A stretch of DNA of 6,307 bases from Pseudomonadota bacterium. GTDB lineage: Bacteria > Pseudomonadota > Gammaproteobacteria > Burkholderiales > Burkholderiaceae_C. Under the pieces are notes generated by a model. The model saw only the letters and a list, made by a program, of their open reading frames with translations, ran no database searches and had not been told where the DNA came from. Shown in pieces: positions 1 through 6,307 of the stretch. Made by a program: the position numbers and the translations under genes. Location of the stretch: assembly GCA_023435325.1 (NCBI GenBank), contig JAEYRT010000091.1, forward strand, positions 1 through 6,307, given 5' to 3'. The first letter of the stretch is position 1, and each line of letters starts with the position of its first letter.

Positions 1-648
1 CAGCCAGGCAGGAATGGAAGGGTGCATCAGCGGCCCGCCGACCGACAGGGTGTAAGCCGTGGAGCCCGTCGGCGTGGCCACGATCAGGCCGTCCGCGCGC
101 TGGTTGGACACAAAACGGCCATCCACCTCCACGCGCAGCTCCACCATGCCGGAGGTGCCACCGCGGTTGACCACCACATCGTTCATGGCCAGGGCTTCAA
201 ACACCATGGCGCCATCACGCACCACGCGGGCATGCATCAGCGGGCGCGATTCTTGTTCGTACTCGCCCTGCAACATGGGCAGCAGCGTGTGCTGGTAGTC
301 ATCCAGCGCAATATCGGTGACAAAACCGAGGCGCCCCTGGTTGACGCCGATCAGTGGCGTGCCATATTTCGCCAACTGGCGGGCAATGCCCAGCATGGTG
401 CCGTCGCCGCCCACCACAATGCCCAGATCGCAGTGTTGGCCAAGGCCATCCACCTCCATGGACTGAAAACTGTGGTGTAGGCCGGTATGCGCAGCGGTTT
501 CTGCTTCCAAAACCACCTCACAGCCTTGCGCATGCAGAAAATCTGCAATACCTTGGAGGACTTGGCGGGAGTGATCGGGGGCAGCCCCGGCGCTGGGTGA
601 AGACTGGTATTTACCCACCAGTGCGACATGGCGAAACTTGGACGTCAT
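1..648 (-). CDS. nadK: NAD kinase, N-terminal 216 residues (3' end beyond the window)
   Basis: NAD kinase phosphorylates NAD at the adenosine 2'-OH, using ATP or polyphosphate, to make NADP in the cytoplasm. Reading from the ATG at 648 the frame stays open to base 1, giving 216 residues of a family usually near 290-300 aa, so roughly 80 C-terminal residues lie outside. Diagnostic motifs are visible: GGDGT at residues 80-84 (catalytic and nucleotide-binding), GVNQGRLGF at 101-109, the NDVVVNRG block at 156-163, and DGLIVATPTGSTAY at 186-199, which lines the NAD site. The start MTSKFRHVALVGKY fits the usual N-terminus of beta-proteobacterial NadK. No clear Shine-Dalgarno precedes the ATG; the preceding bases read TTCCGGT. 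It is divergent from hrcA with only 29 bp between start codons. No frameshift is seen. Identification is close to certain; only the far end is unseen. Confidence 0.96.
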   Translation of the reverse strand, partial: MTSKFRHVALVGKYQSSPSAGAAPDHSRQVLQGIADFLHAQGCEVVLEAETAAHTGLHHSFQSMEVDGLGQHCDLGIVVGGDGTMLGIARQLAKYGTPLIGVNQGRLGFVTDIALDDYQHTLLPMLQGEYEQESRPLMHARVVRDGAMVFEALAMNDVVVNRGGTSGMVELRVEVDGRFVSNQRADGLIVATPTGSTAYTLSVGGPLMHPSIPAWL

Positions 649-655
649 ACCGGAA

Positions 656-661
656 ATTACA
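656..661 (-). promoter_or_regulatory. Possible -10 element for nadK
   Basis: On the minus strand this reads TGTAAT, a 5/6 match to the sigma70 -10 consensus TATAAT. It ends 7 nt before the nadK ATG at 648. If used, transcription would start at or next to the start codon, giving a leaderless or nearly leaderless mRNA, which would fit the lack of a Shine-Dalgarno. No good -35 is visible at 16-18 bp (the best has about 3 matches), so this is tentative. Confidence 0.3.
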
Positions 662-665
662 TCAT

Positions 666-671
666 TAAAAT
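666..671 (+). promoter_or_regulatory. Possible -10 element for hrcA
   Basis: TAAAAT matches TATAAT at 5 of 6 positions and ends 6 nt before the hrcA ATG at 678. The proper -10 to +1 distance would put the transcription start about at the ATG. A TTGGAC lies at 638-643, but its 22-bp spacing is too long for sigma70. No CIRCE inverted repeat (TTAGCACTC-N9-GAGTGCTAA) is seen here, so there is no visible sign of HrcA autoregulation at this site. Confidence 0.3.
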
Positions 672-677
672 CAAAGC

Positions 678-1685
678 ATGCTCGATGAACGTGCCAAGTT
701 GTTGTTGAAAGCGCTGGTCGAGCGCTATATCTCGGACGGCCAGCCTGTAGGTTCGCGCACCTTGTCGCGTGCCTCCGGGCTGGAATTGTCGCCTGCGACC
801 ATCCGCAATGTGATGGCCGATCTGGAAGAGATGGGGCTGATCGTCAGCCCCCATACCTCGGCCGGCCGTATTCCCACGGCCCGCGGTTACCGCCTGTTTG
901 TGGACACCATGCTCACGGTGCAGAACGGTGGGCTGGTCGCACCGGAGTTGCCCGCAGAACAGCCCCAGAAAGTGATCGCCAATGCCGCGCAGCTGCTGTC
1001 GAACATGTCGCAGTTCGTGGGCGTGGTCATGGCGCCACGGCGCAGCTCGGTGTTCAAACACCTGGAGTTCGTCAAACTCTCGGAGCGCCGGGTGCTGGTC
1101 ATCATCGTCTCGCCACAGGGCGATGTGCAAAACCGCGTCATCTTCACGGATGTGGATTTCTCCGCCTCGCAGTTGATCGAAGCGTCGAACTTCATCAACG
1201 CCCATTACGCCGGTCTTGATATTGAACAGGTGCGTGAGCGCGTCAAGCAAGAGGTGGAGCAGTTGCGTGGCGAGGTCGCCAACCTGATGCAGGCGGCGGT
1301 CAACGTCAGTGCCGAAGCCATGACGCCCGGGCCGCAGGAGCAAGTCATCATCTCGGGCGAACGCAACCTGCTGTCCGTGAGCGATTTCTCCAGCGACATG
1401 GGCAATCTGCGCCGTGCGTTCGATCTGTTCGAGCAAAAAACGCAAATTCTGCGCTTGCTGGACTTCTCCAGCAAAGCCGAAGGGGTGCGCATCTACATCG
1501 GCGGAGAAAGCCAGGTTGTGCCGTTTGAAGAACTCTCCGTGGTCAGCGCACCGTATGAAGTGGACGGTCAGGTCGTTGGCACCTTGGGCGTGATTGGCCC
1601 CACGCGCATGCACTACGACAAAATGATCCAGATTGTGGACATTACGTCCAAGTTGGTCAGCAATGCGCTGAGTCACCACCGCTAG
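678..1685 (+). CDS. hrcA: Heat-inducible transcription repressor HrcA
   Basis: HrcA is a cytoplasmic repressor that binds CIRCE operators of chaperone genes (groESL, in some species dnaK) and is kept active by GroEL. The product is 335 aa, close to the usual ~340. The N-terminal winged helix covers about residues 1-78. Its family signature runs from SPATIRNVMADLEEMG (38-53) through HTSAGRIPTARGYRLFVD (59-76), where the recognition helix and wing lie. A GAF-like dimerisation domain follows, with KHLEFVKL at 127-134. The C-terminal block GTLGVIGPTRMHYDKMI at 301-317 is also typical. The start MLDERAKLLLKALVE is the standard HrcA N-terminus, although no Shine-Dalgarno precedes it (AAAATCAAAGC). 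It is divergent from nadK, and a tRNA gene follows 49 bp downstream. The dnaK-grpE-dnaJ genes that often sit near hrcA are not in the window. A 340-codon open frame on the opposite strand is a composition shadow. Confidence 0.97.
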   Translation: MLDERAKLLLKALVERYISDGQPVGSRTLSRASGLELSPATIRNVMADLEEMGLIVSPHTSAGRIPTARGYRLFVDTMLTVQNGGLVAPELPAEQPQKVIANAAQLLSNMSQFVGVVMAPRRSSVFKHLEFVKLSERRVLVIIVSPQGDVQNRVIFTDVDFSASQLIEASNFINAHYAGLDIEQVRERVKQEVEQLRGEVANLMQAAVNVSAEAMTPGPQEQVIISGERNLLSVSDFSSDMGNLRRAFDLFEQKTQILRLLDFSSKAEGVRIYIGGESQVVPFEELSVVSAPYEVDGQVVGTLGVIGPTRMHYDKMIQIVDITSKLVSNALSHHR

Positions 1686-1689
1686 CCGT

Positions 1690-1695
1690 TACAAT
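1690..1695 (+). promoter_or_regulatory. Probable -10 of the tRNA gene promoter with GC-rich discriminator
   Basis: TACAAT (5/6 match to TATAAT) lies 5 bp past the hrcA stop and is followed by GCGCGGG. A GC-rich discriminator like this is characteristic of stable-RNA promoters under stringent (ppGpp) control. The best -35 candidate is the weak CTGAGT at 1668-1673, 16 bp upstream and inside the end of hrcA. Transcription would begin near 1702, giving a leader of about 33 nt before the mature tRNA. Confidence 0.5.
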
Positions 1696-1698
1696 GCG

Positions 1699-1731
1699 CG
1701 GGTTTCGCCATTTTCTGATGGCGCAAACCCG
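1699..1731 (+). other. Stem-loop between hrcA and the tRNA (pre-tRNA leader hairpin)
   Basis: GGGTTT (1700-1705) pairs with AAACCC (1725-1730), and CGCCAT (1706-1711) pairs with ATGGCG (1718-1723). C1724 is a one-base bulge, the loop is 6 nt (1712-1717), and C1699-G1731 adds a closing pair. No T-run follows, so it is not a standard intrinsic terminator for hrcA. It ends 3 nt before the mature tRNA and could shape 5' processing by RNase P or an endonuclease, or protect the 3' end of hrcA mRNA. Confidence 0.5.
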
Positions 1732-1734
1732 GTT

Positions 1735-1811
<77 letters not shown>

Positions 1812-1822
1812 TGTGAATATTG

Positions 1823-1857
1823 AAAAGCCTGCTATGTAATGCATAGCAGGCTTTTTT
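1823..1857 (+). terminator. Rho-independent terminator of the tRNA gene
   Basis: AGCCTGCTATG (1826-1836) and CATAGCAGGCT (1842-1852) form a perfect 11-bp stem with a 5-nt loop TAATG. The stem extends by A-T pairs from AAA (1823-1825) into a run of six T (1852-1857). It lies 11 nt past the tRNA CCA and is strong. Read on the minus strand it ends in only four T, so it may work weakly for the small gene at 1870-2046, which points towards it. Confidence 0.92.
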
Positions 1858-1869
1858 GCATGTCAGCCT

Positions 1870-2046
1870 TCAAGGTTGACGAATTACGCGATTGTGCTGA
1901 TCGGTAGGTTCGTTGGGTTGCTGGCTGTTGGGATTGCGTACGTCATTGAGGTCCTTGGGCGTCTGGTTTTTGCGCTCATCTACCTGTTCTGCAGGATTTT
2001 GGGGCACCTGTTTTTCATCAGTGTCAGGTTTGCGGATGTCATTCAT
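1870..2046 (-). CDS. Small hydrophilic N/Q/D/P-rich protein, 58 aa, unknown function
   Basis: I do not recognise this gene. The ATG at 2046 is preceded on the minus strand by GAGGAG with a 7-nt gap, the clearest Shine-Dalgarno in the window apart from modC, and the frame runs to TGA at 1870-1872. The 58-aa product begins MNDIRKPDTDEKQVP and is dominated by N, Q, D, E, K, R, P and T. It has no cysteine, no aromatic residue, no signal peptide and no membrane segment, so it is probably disordered. N-P, Q-N-P and Q-Q-P pieces recur loosely (QNPAEQ at 16-21, RNPNSQQPNEP at 37-47). The frame is open further upstream to 2166, but that extension runs through the terminator at 2153-2187 and lacks a ribosome site, so the shorter start is preferred. 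The gene stands alone between two terminators. The opposite strand has an overlapping hydrophobic 70-codon frame that I consider its mirror image. Confidence 0.62.
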   Translation of the reverse strand: MNDIRKPDTDEKQVPQNPAEQVDERKNQTPKDLNDVRNPNSQQPNEPTDQHNRVIRQP

Positions 2047-2152
2047 GCTCAAACTCCTCAAAAAATCCAAAACTTGGGCAGGGAATGACGAGATTGGATG
2101 CAAGAGGAGGCGAGGTCTGTAGGAAATGCAAGCCCTTGTATGTACGCACATG

Positions 2153-2187
2153 AAAAAGCCTGCCATGGAAGGGGTGGCAGGCTTTTT
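2153..2187 (-). terminator. Bidirectional intrinsic terminator downstream of miaB
   Basis: AAAAAGCCTGCCA (2153-2165) pairs with TGGCAGGCTTTTT (2175-2187) around a 9-nt loop. On the minus strand the GC stem is followed by a run of five T, 20 nt beyond the miaB stop, so it fits as the miaB terminator. It also has a T run on the plus strand. Its outer arms are nearly the same as those of the tRNA terminator at 1823-1857 (both have GCCTGC...GCAGGCTTTTTTGC), but the inner stem and loop differ. Confidence 0.88.
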
Positions 2188-2206
2188 TGCTTGAAGCGTC
2201 AGAAAT

Positions 2207-3535
2207 TTATTCCCTGATCGCTACCTCACCACGAAGGGTGTAGGTCATGGCTTCGGTGATCTTCACGTCCACCATTTGGCCGATCAGACGCTCGTGCCCG
2301 GGGAAGTTCACCACACGGTTGCACTCGGTGCGGCCCATCAGCTCGCCGTTGTCGCGTTTGCTGAAGCCTTCAACCAGCAATTTTTGCACGCTGCCCACGC
2401 GCTCCAGGCTGATGTCCTTGATGTTCTGATTGATCACCGCTTGCAGTTCCTGCAGGCGACGCAGCTTGACCTCGTGCGGCGTGTCATCGTGCAGGTTGGC
2501 GGCAGGGGTGCCAGGGCGGGGGCTGAAGATAAAGCTGAAGCTGTTGTCAAAGCGGATGTCGTGGATCAGCTTCATCATCTTCTGGAAATCTTCCTCGGTC
2601 TCGCCGGGGAAGCCCACGATGAAGTCCGAGCTCATGGCCATATCGGGGCGAATGGCGCGCAGCTTGCGCACGGTGCTCTTGTATTCCATAGCGGTGTAGC
2701 CGCGCTTCATGGCCATCAGGATCTTGTCGGAGCCATGCTGCACGGGCAGATGCAGATGCGACACCAGCTTGGGGAGCTTGGCGTAGGCCTCGATCAGGCG
2801 GGGCGTGAACTCGTTGGGGTGGCTGGTGGTGTAGCGGATGCGCTCGATGCCGGGGATTTCGGCCACATATTCCAGCAGCAGGGCGAAGTCGCAAATCTCG
2901 GCCGTCTCGCCCATCTTGCCCTGGTAGGCATTGACGTTCTGGCCCAGCAGCGTGACTTCCTTCACGCCCTGGTCGGCCAGGCCCGCCACTTCGACCAGCA
3001 CGTCTTCAAATGGGCGGCTGACTTCTTCACCACGGGTGTAGGGCACGACGCAGTAGCTGCAATATTTGGAGCAGCCTTCCATGATCGAAACAAATGCCGA
3101 TGCACCTTCCACGCGTGCAGGTGGCAGGTGGTCGAACTTTTCAATTTCGGGGAAAGAGATATCGACTTGCGGCTTGGCCTTGGCTTGGCGGGCATTCAGC
3201 AGCTCAGGCAGGCGGTGCAAGGTCTGGGGGCCAAACACCACGTCCACAAAGGGTGCGCGTTTGATGATTTCATCGCCTTCCTGGCTGGCCACGCAGCCGC
3301 CCACGCCAATCAGCACGCCTTTTTCCTTGAGGTGGCGCACACGGCCCAGATCGGAAAACACTTTCTCTTGTGCTTTTTCGCGCACGGAGCAGGTGTTGAA
3401 CAGGATGAGGTCGGCCTCTTCCATGTTTTGCGTGGGTTCGTAGCCCTGGGCCGCGCCCAGCACGTCGGCCATCTTGTCCGAGTCGTACTCGTTCATCTGG
3501 CAGCCAAAGGTTTTGATAAAGACTTTTTTGCTCAT
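2207..3535 (-). CDS. miaB: tRNA-2-methylthio-N6-dimethylallyladenosine synthase MiaB
   Basis: MiaB is a cytoplasmic radical-SAM methylthiotransferase that converts i6A37 to ms2i6A37 in tRNAs reading UNN codons, using two [4Fe-4S] clusters and SAM. The chosen product is 442 aa, within the usual 440-475 range. The N-terminal MTTase domain has its three cluster cysteines at C12 (in KTFGCQMNEYDS), C49 (NTCSVREKA) and C81 (GGCVASQEG). The radical-SAM motif CxxxCxxC is at C155, C159 and C162 (CSKYCSYCVVPYTRG). FIVGFPGETEEDF (305-317) and FSFIFSPRPGTPA (333-345) are further family blocks, and the TRAM domain occupies about residues 375-440. The ATG at 3535 is chosen because MSKKVFIKTFGCQ aligns with known MiaB starts. 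An upstream TTG extension to 3598 adds 21 unrelated residues. No strong Shine-Dalgarno is seen. The phoH-ybeY genes that often follow miaB are absent; a terminator follows instead. Confidence 0.97.
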   Translation of the reverse strand: MSKKVFIKTFGCQMNEYDSDKMADVLGAAQGYEPTQNMEEADLILFNTCSVREKAQEKVFSDLGRVRHLKEKGVLIGVGGCVASQEGDEIIKRAPFVDVVFGPQTLHRLPELLNARQAKAKPQVDISFPEIEKFDHLPPARVEGASAFVSIMEGCSKYCSYCVVPYTRGEEVSRPFEDVLVEVAGLADQGVKEVTLLGQNVNAYQGKMGETAEICDFALLLEYVAEIPGIERIRYTTSHPNEFTPRLIEAYAKLPKLVSHLHLPVQHGSDKILMAMKRGYTAMEYKSTVRKLRAIRPDMAMSSDFIVGFPGETEEDFQKMMKLIHDIRFDNSFSFIFSPRPGTPAANLHDDTPHEVKLRRLQELQAVINQNIKDISLERVGSVQKLLVEGFSKRDNGELMGRTECNRVVNFPGHERLIGQMVDVKITEAMTYTLRGEVAIRE

Positions 3536-3620
3536 CGGGGTCGTAGCGCTGCAGCGTTCAGCCTTTGCGCTTTCAGGTAAAAACGGCCGCCAGGTCAAGC
3601 CAGGCGGGCGTGAAGGGTCA

Positions 3621-3648
3621 TAAAAAAGGAGCGCCGTAACGTCGCGCC
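3621..3648 (-). terminator. Possible intrinsic terminator after the exported-protein gene
   Basis: On the minus strand GCGC (3644-3647) pairs with GCGC (3631-3634), and CG (3640-3641) with CG (3635-3636), around a 3-nt loop with a 2-nt bulge. This is followed by CC and a run of six T (complement of 3622-3627). It lies about 20 nt past the stop of the gene at 3669-4064 and would end the modBC-fdhD-side transcript before miaB. The stem is short, so confidence is moderate. Confidence 0.45.
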
Positions 3649-3668
3649 AATGCGGGGTGCGGCAGCTT

Positions 3669-4064
3669 TCAGCGTTTGGCCGTGAGCCTGCTGGCTTCCT
3701 CGGGCGTCAGAATCCATGCGGTCAGCAGCCATTTGGTGCTGGCTTCCCTGACATAGGCCACCGTCAGGGCCTGGCTCTGGACGGTGTGGGCAAAGATCAG
3801 CTTGTTGTCAGCGCTGAACAGACGAAAACCGGGAGCCGTGCGTATGGGCTGGCCATTGATTTGCGCATGGGGCGCCTGGTCAATGCGCAGCACGCCCACC
3901 TGGGCGTGGCTGGGAAGGTGGCGCCCGCCGGGCGGTGTTGTCGGCAGGGGTCTTTCCACGGTCGGCAAAGATGGTTGTGCGGCAGCGGTGGAGGCGGCAA
4001 AGCCGGCCGCCAGCAAGGGCGCAGCAACAAGGCAAGAGAGCAAGCAGCGGTTCATGGTGTTCAT
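3669..4064 (-). CDS. Small exported protein, 131 aa, unknown function
   Basis: I do not recognise a named family. The N-terminus looks like a Sec signal peptide: MNTMNRC, a hydrophobic stretch at about residues 8-24, and an AAA-Q cleavage site near 29/30. A proline-rich linker follows (about 31-50, with repeated LP/TP). The remaining ~80 residues form a compact domain ending in the block YVREASTKWLLTAWILTPEE (104-123). Periplasmic location is inferred. From memory, similar short conserved proteins with a YVRE...WIL-type ending occur in Comamonadaceae, but I cannot name a function. An alternative ATG at 4055 (MNRC) gives 128 aa and has GGATG about 10 nt upstream, so it may be the true start. 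The gene lies 55 bp behind fdhD on the same strand. A TAGAAT -10-like hexamer in that gap suggests it may also be transcribed separately. Confidence 0.8.
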   Translation of the reverse strand: MNTMNRCLLSCLVAAPLLAAGFAASTAAAQPSLPTVERPLPTTPPGGRHLPSHAQVGVLRIDQAPHAQINGQPIRTAPGFRLFSADNKLIFAHTVQSQALTVAYVREASTKWLLTAWILTPEEASRLTAKR

Positions 4065-4085
4065 CCAGGGGCTGACAGAGGCTGC

Positions 4086-4091
4086 ATTCTA
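4086..4091 (-). promoter_or_regulatory. Possible -10 element for the exported-protein gene
   Basis: On the minus strand this reads TAGAAT, a 5/6 match to TATAAT, placed 21 nt upstream of the ATG at 4064. No convincing -35 is found at 16-18 bp; the region there is GC-rich. It is the only promoter-like element in the 55-bp gap after fdhD. No terminator was found in that gap. Confidence 0.3.
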
Positions 4092-4119
4092 CGTAAGAGC
4101 GCTTGGCAGGGCGCGTGGC

Positions 4120-5013
4120 TCAGGTTCCTGCAGGGCTGTCCAGCTGCCAGCCGCTGCCTGCTGCGTACAGCGTGGCTTTGGGCGGGCGGCACAGCCCCCA
4201 GAAGCGCAGCCCGGTCAATTCCGCCATGCGCACGCCCATGGCGGTGGGAGCAGAGATGGTGGCCAGCGCCGCAATGCCCAGCTTGGCGCATTTGCGCACC
4301 AGCTCATGGCTGCCGCGGCTGGAGAGGACCACAAAGCCCGGCTCTCCCAGGCGCCCCGTGCGCGCCAGGCGGCCCAGCAGCTTGTCCAGCGCGTTGTGGC
4401 GGCCCACGTCTTCAATCACATCGTGTACTTGCCCATCCAGCGTGGCCCAGCCTGCGGCGTGGATGGCGCCTGCTTCGGCATTGAGCAACTGTTTGGGGGG
4501 CAGGTGGTTGATGGCGGTGAGCACGGTGGGCAGATCGACTTGCGCCACCCAGTCGCGTGCAGGCAGGGCATCGAACGACAAATCCAGCGCGGCAAAGCTT
4601 TCCACACCGCACACCCCGCAGCCCGTGCGCCCGCTCATGGAGCGGCGGTGGTCTTTGAGTCGCATAAAGCAGCGCGAGGAAATGTCCAATTGCACTTCCA
4701 TGCCATCCATGCCCTCGGGCAGACCGGCAGCAGCGGCAGCCACGCAGCGCACTTCCACGCCGTAGCAATCGGCAGCGCTGTCGATGATGCCTTCGCTCAG
4801 CGCAAAGCCAATGGCAAAGTCTTCCAGATCCAGGGGCGTGCCCATCATCACGGCGTGGGAGATGCCGTTGAACACCAGCGCGATCGGCACTTCATTGGCC
4901 AGCACGCGCTGCTCGGCCAGCACGCCGCGCTCGGCATGGTGAAAACGCACCTCGCTGGTGGTCAGTGCGGGAACGTCGGGGGTATCGATAGGGCAGGCGC
5001 TGGCATCAGTCAT
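4120..5013 (-). CDS. fdhD: Formate dehydrogenase accessory sulfurtransferase FdhD
   Basis: FdhD carries sulfur from the cysteine desulfurase IscS to the Mo-bisPGD cofactor of formate dehydrogenase, a step needed for activity; it is cytoplasmic. The 297-aa product is near the family length of about 270-280, with a variable N-terminal tail of about 20 residues. The catalytic CxxC motif is at C132 and C135 (GRTGCGVCG). Other family blocks are EDFAIGFALSEGI at 64-76, EDVGRHNALDK at 201-211 (with the preceding H198 and D199), SSRGSHELVRK at 231-241 and ATISAPTAMG at 251-260. The start at 5013 (MTDASACP) is the only ATG before the conserved core that does not run into modC. It has no good Shine-Dalgarno and lies 25 bp after the modC stop, which suggests translational coupling. 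A longer open frame to 5217 overlaps modC and is rejected. Formate dehydrogenase subunits are not in the window. Confidence 0.96.
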   Translation of the reverse strand: MTDASACPIDTPDVPALTTSEVRFHHAERGVLAEQRVLANEVPIALVFNGISHAVMMGTPLDLEDFAIGFALSEGIIDSAADCYGVEVRCVAAAAAGLPEGMDGMEVQLDISSRCFMRLKDHRRSMSGRTGCGVCGVESFAALDLSFDALPARDWVAQVDLPTVLTAINHLPPKQLLNAEAGAIHAAGWATLDGQVHDVIEDVGRHNALDKLLGRLARTGRLGEPGFVVLSSRGSHELVRKCAKLGIAALATISAPTAMGVRMAELTGLRFWGLCRPPKATLYAAGSGWQLDSPAGT

Positions 5014-5038
5014 GGCTGGGGATGATAGGCCGCTGCGC

Positions 5039-6105
<1,067 letters not shown>

Positions 6106-6109
<4 letters not shown>

Positions 6110-6307
6110 GGGCGTGGCTCCTTGGGTTGCAAGCAATGCAGCAGCATCAGCACCACAAAGCTGAACACCACCATGCCACCGGCCAGCCAATGTGCGCTGG
6201 CGTACTCCATGGCTTCCACGTGGTCGTAAATCTGTACCGACACCACACGGGTCACGCCCGGAATATTGCCGCCAATCATGAGCACCACGCCAAATTCGCC
6301 AATGGTG
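6106..6307 (-). CDS. modB: Molybdate ABC transporter permease ModB, C-terminal 66 residues (5' end beyond the window)
   Basis: ModB is the inner-membrane channel subunit of the ModABC importer. Only the last 66 residues are visible, of about 225-230 expected. They contain the conserved stretch TIGEFGVVLMIGGNIPG (visible residues 1-17), which belongs to the cytoplasmic coupling region that contacts ModC. VQIYDHVEAMEYASAHW follows, and then a final membrane helix at about 43-58 (GGMVVFSFVVLMLLHC) with a short positively charged tail. The TGA at 6108-6106 overlaps the modC ATG, giving tight translational coupling. modA and the operon promoter, often with an ModE site, would lie to the right of the window. 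Confidence 0.93.

Noticed and set aside
657..1679. 340-codon open frame antisense to hrcA
   Set aside because: It is rich in His, Gln, Arg and Ala with no family motif, a usual shadow of GC-rich codon use. HrcA motifs are complete on the other strand.
1876..2088. 70-codon plus-strand frame coding a hydrophobic, membrane-like peptide opposite the 58-aa gene
   Set aside because: It starts at TTG with no properly spaced ribosome site. Its hydrophobicity is what the complement of Asn/Gln/Asp-rich codons gives (Val/Leu/Ile). The minus-strand frame has the better start signals.
2276..3580. 434-codon open frame antisense to miaB
   Set aside because: Same composition artefact; miaB cluster cysteines and TRAM region are intact on the minus strand.
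3669..4064. Lipoprotein signal (LLSC) in the exported protein
   Set aside because: The cysteine lies too close to the N-terminus for a lipobox, ahead of most of the hydrophobic stretch; an ordinary signal peptide cut at AAA-Q fits better.

Overview
The window is GC-rich bacterial chromosome with no sign of mobile or foreign DNA. Protein features (HrcA, MiaB, NAD kinase, ModC and FdhD are all full-family matches) and the gene neighbourhood point to a beta-proteobacterium, most likely the Comamonadaceae (Comamonas/Delftia/Acidovorax type). The genus is inferred from remembered protein similarity, not from a search.

Layout, left to right. (1) 1-648, minus: the first 216 codons of NAD kinase (nadK), cut by the left edge. 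(2) 649-677: a 29-bp divergent intergenic region, with a -10-like hexamer for each direction lying 6-7 nt from each start codon. (3) 678-1685, plus: hrcA, the CIRCE-binding heat-shock repressor. (4) 1690-1857, plus: a single-gene tRNA unit, with promoter, leader hairpin, CAT-anticodon tRNA (Met or Ile2) and a strong intrinsic terminator. (5) 1870-2046, minus: a 58-codon gene for a small, very hydrophilic N/Q/D/P-rich protein that I do not recognise. (6) 2153-2187: a second, very similar, bidirectional terminator. (7) 2207-3535, minus: miaB, the tRNA ms2i6A37 methylthiotransferase. (8) 3669-6307, all minus: modB (3' end only), modC, fdhD, then a gene for a small exported protein, read right to left.

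How the genes work together. modB and modC overlap by ATGA, and fdhD starts 25 bp after modC. This joins the molybdate ABC importer to the sulfurtransferase that activates the molybdenum cofactor of formate dehydrogenase. The exported 131-aa protein follows 55 bp later and may be a passenger or have its own promoter. nadK and hrcA are housekeeping and stress-control genes. tRNA(CAT) and miaB are both translation-related but lie in separate units.

The window is mostly ordinary core genome, and I found no new defence or mobile system. The points most worth a second look are the orphan 58-aa gene between twin terminators, the possible leaderless divergent nadK/hrcA start region, the T-stem mismatch and uncertain identity of the CAT tRNA, and the modBC-fdhD linkage with its exported follower.
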